From NCBI GenBank assembly GCA_046484045.1, contig JAWOBZ010000090.1, positions 1 to 19,913 of the forward strand: DNA of 19,913 nucleotides, read 5' to 3'. Positions 14,256 through 19,913 of the stretch are shown in pieces; the stretch's first letter is position 1; each line of letters begins with the position of its first letter. The notes beneath the pieces are model-generated. The model ran no database searches. It was not told the origin of the DNA and saw only the letters and a list, made by a program, of their open reading frames with translations. The DNA comes from CAZHUM01 sp046484045 (GTDB lineage Archaea > Thermoplasmatota > Thermoplasmata > Halarchaeoplasmatales > Halarchaeoplasmataceae). The translations under genes and the position numbers were made by a program.

Positions 14256-14777
14256 TCACCAATTTATTTCGTAGTAACAGTCGTTCTCCCCTTTTGTTTT
14301 GTCCTCAAATATTTCCACTTTGCCTTGTGTATTCGTCGCTTCCAGCACCCCCTCGAAGACGCCCCTCCATGCATCACACGTGTAATCGTCTATAACAACG
14401 TCTTTCATCTTTGCGATCGCTCTATTTTTTTCCACTGTTATGATGGAATCACCGTAATTGAATGCGTCACGGTAGCTTTTCGGTGCTTTTTTTAATAACG
14501 TTTTCACACTAGCGAACTTCACGAGATATGAAAGGATACCAAGGTCTTGTACGGTGTATCTACCGGCCATCCTGACATATTTTTTCCCCTTCTCCTCTGC
14601 CAACCAGGTATGTACCTTGCCAAGCAGTTCTGCATCGTACCATTTTTTATCATCGATCTTGTTTGGATCATAACCTGCATAATCCGAAAACTCCTTTGTA
14701 CCTGCTTCACCCCATGATCTTTCTATATATTTGATAAAACCGTTGAGGACCGAGCCCCTCACCTTTTTTTCTGTCAT
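14256..14777 (-). CDS. H-NOX/V4R-like putative sensory protein, paralog 2
   Basis: This 173-residue protein shares its whole length with the gene 53 bp downstream: KKVRGSVLNGFIKYIERSWG, VHTWLAEEKGKKYV, YTVQDLGILSYLVKF, KTLLKKAPKSYRDAFNYG, DDYTCDAWRGVFEGVLEAT, GENDCYYEINW. The cysteine in YTCDAW and the one near the C-terminus are conserved between the two copies. The first-half cysteines are not. Such proteins bind small ligands or heme in related families, but no ligand can be read from this sequence. There is a Shine-Dalgarno GGTGAC 8 bp before the ATG and a TATA-like CTATATTG at 14801-14808. The 66-bp gap to the ATPase gene leaves co-transcription open. Confidence 0.65.
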   Translation of the reverse strand: MTEKKVRGSVLNGFIKYIERSWGEAGTKEFSDYAGYDPNKIDDKKWYDAELLGKVHTWLAEEKGKKYVRMAGRYTVQDLGILSYLVKFASVKTLLKKAPKSYRDAFNYGDSIITVEKNRAIAKMKDVVIDDYTCDAWRGVFEGVLEATNTQGKVEIFEDKTKGENDCYYEINW

Positions 14778-14843
14778 TTGATTGTCACCTGTTACAGTTT
14801 CAATATAGTCGTCAAACTATTTGATTTTTACGTGCTGCTATCA

Positions 14844-16157
14844 TTATCTCTCATCTTTTGTGAGTGCGGATGCGTCTATTCCAGTGTGTAACGTATACCT
14901 CGGTCTCACCCTGCAGAGCTGCATCTTTCTCGTTTTGTCATCGAACACAAGTGCCAACCCTCTTTTGAACTCCATCTGAGCGACGATCTGGTCGATCCCG
15001 TCTTTCATGTAGGACTGCTTCGCCATCCCCAGTGCTCCGACGTCGTCCCTTGCGGTTAGATTATGCGCTATTATCATATCGGACTGTCTTATGGCACTCT
15101 CGTGCAGGGCCGACGGTTCCTGTGTAGCTAGGATCAGCGATAAACCCGGGTGCCTACCCAACTTTATCCAATCGATCAATGGGCCGGTGGCTAGAGTTTC
15201 GGACCCATTCGGGAGAAAAAGATGAGCTTCATCTATCAACATGTAGATCAAGGGATGCTCATCGGTGACATTACCCCTTTCTCCACGATCCAAAAGTCCT
15301 GCTTGATCCTGCATCTCTATAGTGGTGTACAAAGTCCTTTCAGTCATCTGTTTTCTAGCGATTATGGATACTATCAGATTTCTAAGTTGATAGCTACCCA
15401 GCCGGCCGAGATATGAGATATCTAGAACGGTGATTTTCCCTCCTTCAGCGAACTCGCAGTCCATACCATCTTTTGAGAAGATATGCAGCTCTTCGATCAA
15501 CTTGAATTGATTTACAAGGGACTCTGCGACAGGTTTATTTCCCTTCTTTTCCCTTATTTTTTCGTATACCTCCTCGAATGAAAAATTTCCACATCCGTTA
15601 AGGTCGGTTATCACACTGCTGAGGAGCGCACCTACGGGCTCGGTTATCTTTAAATCGAAGAGTTCCAACCATTCGTGGACTTTCACATCTGAAAGTGCCA
15701 GCTCTAATATAGAGTCATAGTGAAGTTCTTCACCCATATCCTTCGCTCTTTTTATCGCACTCTCGGGGACCAAGACTCTTACCTTGCCGGAAAAATTCTT
15801 GGGTTCGATGCCGAACCGCTCCATTATCTGAATTTCTTTCTCATTAGTGTTACTCTTTTTCAAGCTGTGGAATACACTCATGGTGTCAACCAGTACGAGT
15901 GCAACTCTTTTAGAATGTCTTTTTTCCAAGTTGGCGAACCCTTCGGCTATCACACCCAGCGTGTATGATTTACCGGTCCCTCTTTTACCAACGACTAGCA
16001 TACAGTGAGGTGAAACGATGTCCAAAAAAGTCCTGCCCATCTCTTCGTACTTGCCGCCGGGGTAGGAAACGTTTCTGCCGAGGAAGCAGCAGCCTAAAGT
16101 CCCCAACCGCTCCGCATCCTTCGGAGAGCGACCGAGTATTTCGTCAGCGCTGATCAG
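14844..16157 (-). CDS. HerA/DUF87-type ATPase with non-ATG start
   Basis: This is a RecA-fold ATPase of the HerA/FtsK-like superfamily, here in a short form without the usual N-terminal HAS barrel. Numbering from a CTG at 16157 (437 aa), Walker A is GKRGTGKS at 57-64, Walker B is YMLIDEAH at 305-312, and a sensor-like motif LATQEPSA follows. Such ATPases pump DNA or drive membrane complexes as hexamers. The frame has no ATG or GTG before the conserved region. The choices are CTG at 16157, eight bases after GAGGT, or TTG at 16106. The segment between them (ISADEILGRSPKDAERL) reads as real protein, so I prefer the upstream start. It begins 13 bp after the pilin-like gene, whose TAA stop is next to the Shine-Dalgarno, implying coupling. 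Confidence 0.75.
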   Translation of the reverse strand: MISADEILGRSPKDAERLGTLGCCFLGRNVSYPGGKYEEMGRTFLDIVSPHCMLVVGKRGTGKSYTLGVIAEGFANLEKRHSKRVALVLVDTMSVFHSLKKSNTNEKEIQIMERFGIEPKNFSGKVRVLVPESAIKRAKDMGEELHYDSILELALSDVKVHEWLELFDLKITEPVGALLSSVITDLNGCGNFSFEEVYEKIREKKGNKPVAESLVNQFKLIEELHIFSKDGMDCEFAEGGKITVLDISYLGRLGSYQLRNLIVSIIARKQMTERTLYTTIEMQDQAGLLDRGERGNVTDEHPLIYMLIDEAHLFLPNGSETLATGPLIDWIKLGRHPGLSLILATQEPSALHESAIRQSDMIIAHNLTARDDVGALGMAKQSYMKDGIDQIVAQMEFKRGLALVFDDKTRKMQLCRVRPRYTLHTGIDASALTKDER

Positions 16158-16170
16158 TTCGCTGACCTCT

Positions 16171-16599
16171 TTAGGCTGATTCTACGGTGATCACCGCGTT
16201 CTTCGTCATGGTGACGTCACCCGTATATCTCACCGTAACGTCGATAGTCCCGAAGTTCTCGTTTTGGGGGAGACTCGGGCTGTTAGTCGTGACAGAGTAT
16301 TCACCGTTTGATCCAGTCACTCCAGATTCGACAATGCCACAACCTTCAAGTGTGACAGTTGCCCCTTCCAGAGGGTTGTCCTTTTGATCGTAGGCAGTCA
16401 CCGTTATCTTCCTATCGTTTGTATCCATGCTTACTGGTTCTACTTCAATGGAGTCCAACTCAGTGCTCTGAGCACTCATCATCCATCCGACTATTATCGC
16501 CGTTCCGACTCCCGCAACTACCACCAGTATTATGAGGTAGAGGGGGAGTCCCTCTAATGCGCCATTGGCGTCTAACTTCCTTCTCTTTAGATTCACCAT
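16171..16599 (-). CDS. Pilin-like anchored protein with one Ig-like domain
   Basis: The 142-residue protein begins with a basic stretch (NLKRRKLDANGA), then a hydrophobic segment LEGLPLYLIILVVVAGVGTA (15-34) and more hydrophobic residues to about 41. This resembles an archaeal class III signal/type IV pilin N-terminus, with possible cleavage after Ala14. Residues about 50-140 form a beta-sandwich of the carboxypeptidase-regulatory/Big type (KITVTAYDQKDNPLEGATVTL, GSNGEYSVTT, IDVTVRYTGD). It probably sits on the outer face of the membrane. It is the first gene of a unit with the ATPase downstream, under a good TATA/BRE promoter. If the signal is not processed it would be a simple membrane-anchored Ig protein. 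Confidence 0.7.
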   Translation of the reverse strand: MVNLKRRKLDANGALEGLPLYLIILVVVAGVGTAIIVGWMMSAQSTELDSIEVEPVSMDTNDRKITVTAYDQKDNPLEGATVTLEGCGIVESGVTGSNGEYSVTTNSPSLPQNENFGTIDVTVRYTGDVTMTKNAVITVESA

Positions 16600-16628
16600 C
16601 GTATCGGCATCCTCACTAAGGATAATGG

Positions 16629-16642
16629 TATATAACTTTTTT
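16629..16642 (-). promoter_or_regulatory. Promoter of the pilin-like/ATPase unit
   Basis: On the minus strand AAAAAA precedes GTTATATA, a clear BRE/TATA about 30-43 bp upstream of the ATG at 16599. The predicted start is near 16607. A GTGAGGATG purine tract lies between the two. Confidence 0.6.
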
Positions 16643-16653
16643 CATTATATTAG

Positions 16654-19149
16654 TTAATTTGAATAATTAACCGTCCAAGTCAAGTTCGAACTGGTCGGAT
16701 TATGGATCCAATAGCCCTCTTTTGGAGTGAAAGTGAAGTTGGATGGGGCATGATCGTAAGCTAGATTGTACTCGGCTGAACTCTCAAAATATCCGACCTT
16801 GTCCACTTCCGTGGGCAAACCGTTATTACTGGATATCGAACTTGGATATCCGACCATGTTCCAGCCAGGGTTAAGAATTATATCGGCCGAGATCGGTTCA
16901 TCTCCGGTAACGGCCAGGTTTGAATTCTCAGTCATATGTATCCAGATGCCCATCTTTTCATCCCAATTTCCGAGAGAATTAAAATGTCCACCCCTACCGG
17001 GACAGTATGTTTTCCAATCGCCCTTCTCCGAGTCGTAGTACATGACTTTGTCGTAACTCCCCGATATTCCATATACGTTGTGTTCCAAGATAGAAATCAA
17101 ATCGGTGTTAGTTGGTATCAAATTTACGGACATAAACCTCCATCCATCGTTTTCTCCTCCCGCATCGAGTGAGAAATCTTCGCTTCTAGAAAGCTTGATG
17201 GTGACGTTTTTTGTTGAGGTTTTTTGGAGATTGGTATCTACATAGAATATCCGATGAGTGCCGCAGTCTATCATGTCCATCATAGTGCCGTTCTCGACGA
17301 TGTAGTCATACCCAGCAGGCGGTGGGGCGACTTTGAATTCAACGAATGCATCGTTGAAATACTCGTACAAACCGTTATCGATGGTGGCTACGACTTTGTT
17401 GTTAGTTCCGTCGTTAGCTGGATTGAAATTTATATTTGCGTTGCCTAAAGGCATATCGTTGTAGGCTGATCTTATACCGTCACCGTCATCATCGTAGGTG
17501 TAAGTTTGCACATCTGAATCTTTGACTCTCACCATCCTATAGGAATCCCCCTCTTTGATGTCCGAGGAGACGACGTGTAAAGGCGTATCAGGACTTCCGA
17601 TATCACCCGTTTGTTGATTGCCGTATTTATCGTATACCGTTGGATCATGAGTATGGCCGGCTAAGTATAGTGACACGTCGTAATCGATCACCATCTGTCT
17701 TAACTGATCTCTCAAAGTATCATCGTCGATCCTGTCAGGGTATGAAGGATGGTGCATGAAGATAAATCTCTGAGTCTTACCCATATTAGCCGCTAGGTCG
17801 TTCTCCAGCCACGTAAGGTTGGCAGAGTTCAGGAGACCGTCTGCGTTGGTTAGACCAACGTACTTACCAGAATTCACCATGGAGAAATGGAAATCCCCGT
17901 AATCGAATGAATAATTCCAGTATGGATTCACCCACCGTTTATAGTCAAGAATATTTTGTCGGTTATCTGACGTGTCGTCATAGGACCAGTCATGATTCCC
18001 ACTGGCAACGTATACTGGCACGTTTAATTCCATCAACATACTTCTAAATACTTGACTCTGTTCGATTCTAGCCGGATCTTGTGAAAAGGTCCAATATTGT
18101 TTATCGCAGACGTCACCCGTAATGATCAAAAAGTCTGGGTTTATCAGATTTGTTTCCTTTATAGCCTGTTCGAAATATGTGGTTGCCCCGTCGTTGCTCG
18201 TCGAACCGATATGGACATCTGACATCTGCAGGAACTTAAACTCAGAATCAAGCTCATCGACTGCTTTAACCGCGTGGTATTCCATATCACTCCCGAAATC
18301 GTTGCTGACGGTGATGTTGTACAATTCCTCTCTCGCTGAGAACGGTATTGAGAAATTTACCACCCATATCCCATCTCCTTTGTCAGTAACTCCATTTAAT
18401 AACAGGTCATAAGATTCCATGTATGTACCATAATATCTCCATATCTGTGCACTCCAATTGCTTGTTGCCGTAGCCGTGGTGGATTCAGCTTTGATCAAAA
18501 GGGACTTTCCCTTTTCCTGAATCTTAGGTATGGTGAATATAGGTTTCAGGATGTTCGGACATCCTTCTTCATAAATGTTGAATGCCAACTCAGCATCATT
18601 TTCGTCGGTACCCGTGCTCCCATCCCACTCCCCAGATGTTTTGTGCCAACCGATCTCGTTCGTAATCGTGGGATCACCTCCTACGGTGTGATTATTCAAC
18701 CAGAATATACCGTGGAACACCCCCCCTTCTGGTGGAGGTACGGAGTCATCGATACCCCCTCCAAATTGAGCTGAGATGTCCGCGGAATCATCCCCGGTAT
18801 CGCCATCGTCCTCCATGAGAGAGATTCTAAAAAGGACTTCATCGCTCGATGAAGTGAATGTATGAGTATTTTCAACTATCATCACGTCTTCGCTGTTTGC
18901 TAGTGGCTCTGAGGATGCCTGACTCGTCCAAGTCAGCCCCCCGTCGTCGGAGAACTCGACCAGATAGTACCAATCTGCCGAGGTGGACGGGTCCACTTCG
19001 TCTATCTGCCTTATCTTATGGATCTCCAAAACGACGTTTGTACTCCCTCGATTGCTTGTAAAATGAATGTCCGAGTCATTGAATCCTGCTGTAGGTATCA
19101 CCGATAGTGTCAGAATCAACATAAATAGTATTCCAAGCACTTTTCTCAT
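16654..19149 (-). CDS. Large secreted metallophosphoesterase with Ig-like and GW-type C-terminal domains
   Basis: The 831-residue exported protein has a signal peptide MRKVLGILFMLILTLSVIPT. Beta-rich N-terminal domains (about 25-300) include an Ig-like part. A calcineurin-type phosphoesterase domain follows at about 304-510, with metal ligands intact: SDVH (Asp311, His313), GD (Asp346), GNHD (Asn385, His386), MHHP (His466/467), GHTH (His499, His501). The C-terminal ~150 residues hold two related modules, each with GW-R/N-M near the start and MGIWIH or EGYWIH near the end (the second with PGWNMVGYPS). These are common in secreted Thermoplasmata-like proteins. No C-terminal membrane anchor is seen. 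The substrate is unknown: a phosphomonoester, phosphodiester or nucleotide outside the cell. Asn-x-Ser/Thr sites are frequent, consistent with archaeal N-glycosylation. Confidence 0.85.
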   Translation of the reverse strand: MRKVLGILFMLILTLSVIPTAGFNDSDIHFTSNRGSTNVVLEIHKIRQIDEVDPSTSADWYYLVEFSDDGGLTWTSQASSEPLANSEDVMIVENTHTFTSSSDEVLFRISLMEDDGDTGDDSADISAQFGGGIDDSVPPPEGGVFHGIFWLNNHTVGGDPTITNEIGWHKTSGEWDGSTGTDENDAELAFNIYEEGCPNILKPIFTIPKIQEKGKSLLIKAESTTATATSNWSAQIWRYYGTYMESYDLLLNGVTDKGDGIWVVNFSIPFSAREELYNITVSNDFGSDMEYHAVKAVDELDSEFKFLQMSDVHIGSTSNDGATTYFEQAIKETNLINPDFLIITGDVCDKQYWTFSQDPARIEQSQVFRSMLMELNVPVYVASGNHDWSYDDTSDNRQNILDYKRWVNPYWNYSFDYGDFHFSMVNSGKYVGLTNADGLLNSANLTWLENDLAANMGKTQRFIFMHHPSYPDRIDDDTLRDQLRQMVIDYDVSLYLAGHTHDPTVYDKYGNQQTGDIGSPDTPLHVVSSDIKEGDSYRMVRVKDSDVQTYTYDDDGDGIRSAYNDMPLGNANINFNPANDGTNNKVVATIDNGLYEYFNDAFVEFKVAPPPAGYDYIVENGTMMDMIDCGTHRIFYVDTNLQKTSTKNVTIKLSRSEDFSLDAGGENDGWRFMSVNLIPTNTDLISILEHNVYGISGSYDKVMYYDSEKGDWKTYCPGRGGHFNSLGNWDEKMGIWIHMTENSNLAVTGDEPISADIILNPGWNMVGYPSSISSNNGLPTEVDKVGYFESSAEYNLAYDHAPSNFTFTPKEGYWIHNPTSSNLTWTVNYSN

Positions 19150-19178
19150 GATTATCGATAAAAATACGTAGTTGAAGT

Positions 19179-19187
19179 TATAAAATA
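19179..19187 (-). promoter_or_regulatory. Promoter of the phosphoesterase gene
   Basis: TATTTTATA on the minus strand is centred about 34 bp upstream of the ATG at 19149, predicting a very short leader. It lies in the 65-bp gap behind the UbiA-type gene. Confidence 0.5.
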
Positions 19188-19214
19188 TTATCGGGCAAAT
19201 GTATCCGATGTATA

Positions 19215-19913
19215 TTAAAGCAGTATTAAGAGGGACATCAAGAGCAGAGGATATCTAGTGGTTATGAACCATTTAGGCATGTTCTTAGCTGCTTTTTTAC
19301 ATGATGATTTTAGGTCGTCCCCTTCACTGCTCGCAATTATATTATTGCCGATAAAAAGGATTATGGCAGTATTGATGACGCCCATCCCAACGAAGATAAT
19401 ACTGCTGTACATGTTGTAAAAGGACCACCCTAAGAATATCGGTTTAAAGAATACTCCGATCACCGCTATCACTCCTCCCACGATAGTGAATATGTAAGCT
19501 ATCTTCATCGTTTTTCTGAGACTGAAAAGGTGTGCCCATGTTGTGATGCCCTCGCTTTTGTCCTCATCATAATCTTCACATGTGTTTACCAAGGTTATTC
19601 CTTCGTTGATAAGAGCGTAACCTATGGAAAAGACGATTATGAACATGGACAGATTACTGTGGAATATGAACCATCCCCCTAGTACAGGCAGTGTGTATAA
19701 CCCTATCAGCACTGGGAATGGGCTCAAGAATCCCCGTTTCTTCACCCGGATAGGTTCGGCGGAGTAGATGTATCCGAAGATCATGCCGGATAGAGCCAAA
19801 ATGGAGGTGATGATATAACCATTAGTGAAGAGATATGATGTAATAATAATGATAGCAACCGCTTCTATAGTTATCATTGATTTAACTGTTTTTTTCCCGA
19901 GTGTGTTAACTGC
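19215..19913 (-). CDS. UbiA-family prenyltransferase (5' end outside the window)
   Basis: The frame is open from the right edge to TAA at 19215-19217, giving 232 visible residues. An internal ATG at 19877 exists, but the 12 codons before it (ending LGKKTVKSM) are in frame and family-like, so the gene continues beyond the edge. Multiple hydrophobic segments, YSAEPIRVKKRG (the YS-x-P-x-R-x-K element) and the second Asp-rich motif NTCEDYDEDKSEG identify the UbiA superfamily, membrane enzymes that transfer prenyl groups to aromatic or glycerol-phosphate acceptors. The first Asp-rich motif would lie off the window. Which reaction it performs (archaeal ether lipid, quinone or other) cannot be decided. 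Confidence 0.85.
   Translation of the reverse strand, partial: AVNTLGKKTVKSMITIEAVAIIIITSYLFTNGYIITSILALSGMIFGYIYSAEPIRVKKRGFLSPFPVLIGLYTLPVLGGWFIFHSNLSMFIIVFSIGYALINEGITLVNTCEDYDEDKSEGITTWAHLFSLRKTMKIAYIFTIVGGVIAVIGVFFKPIFLGWSFYNMYSSIIFVGMGVINTAIILFIGNNIIASSEGDDLKSSCKKAAKNMPKWFITTRYPLLLMSLLILL

Noticed and set aside
19215..19877. UbiA-type gene starting at the ATG at 19877
   Set aside because: The frame stays open to the window edge with family-like sequence, and the first Asp-rich motif would be missing, so the start is off the window.

Overview
The window looks like an archaeal chromosome segment, most likely euryarchaeal and possibly in or near Thermoplasmatota. The evidence for an archaeon is a tRNA-Arg gene with no encoded CCA tail, TATA/BRE-type promoters with short or no leaders, a small-type PurL paired with PurS, a HerA/DUF87-type ATPase next to a class III (pilin-type) signal sequence, and a UbiA prenyltransferase. 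The bacterial-type gyrase pair and the large secreted protein ending in 'GWNMVGYPS'-like repeats fit uncultured Thermoplasmata-like lineages. The exact lineage is inference.

Layout. 1-160 is the 3' end of an unrecognised + strand gene closed by a hairpin/poly-T terminator. 161-744 is AT-rich and holds one possible 23-24 residue ORF with a very strong ribosome binding site and a 30-bp-period direct repeat. 745-819 (minus) is tRNA-Arg(UCU). Immediately upstream of it (820 to about 1120) is a tandem series of degenerate 5' tRNA halves, each interrupted at the same point of the D-arm by a paired-hairpin insert. This is the most unusual object in the window. 1201-5690 (minus) is a gyrB-gyrA operon.

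From 5858 to 6261 a small zinc-ribbon membrane protein diverges from a five-gene + strand operon (6262-10190). The operon encodes a four-subunit amine/amino-acid dehydrogenase of the dye-linked L-proline dehydrogenase / sarcosine oxidase type (FAD/NAD reductase with a 2Fe-2S domain, 2x[4Fe-4S] ferredoxin, BFD-like [2Fe-2S] protein, FAD amine dehydrogenase) and a LysE-type amino acid transporter. A PrsW-like membrane protein lacking two expected glutamates converges on it. purS-purL follow on the + strand.

From 13663 to the right edge everything lies on the minus strand. In transcription order these are a UbiA-family prenyltransferase (cut by the edge), a large secreted metallophosphoesterase, a pilin-like anchored Ig-fold protein, a HerA-like ATPase whose natural start is probably not ATG, and two paralogous H-NOX/V4R-like putative sensory proteins. 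The pilin-like/ATPase/sensor block is the best candidate for an undescribed multi-gene system, but its function is not visible from sequence.
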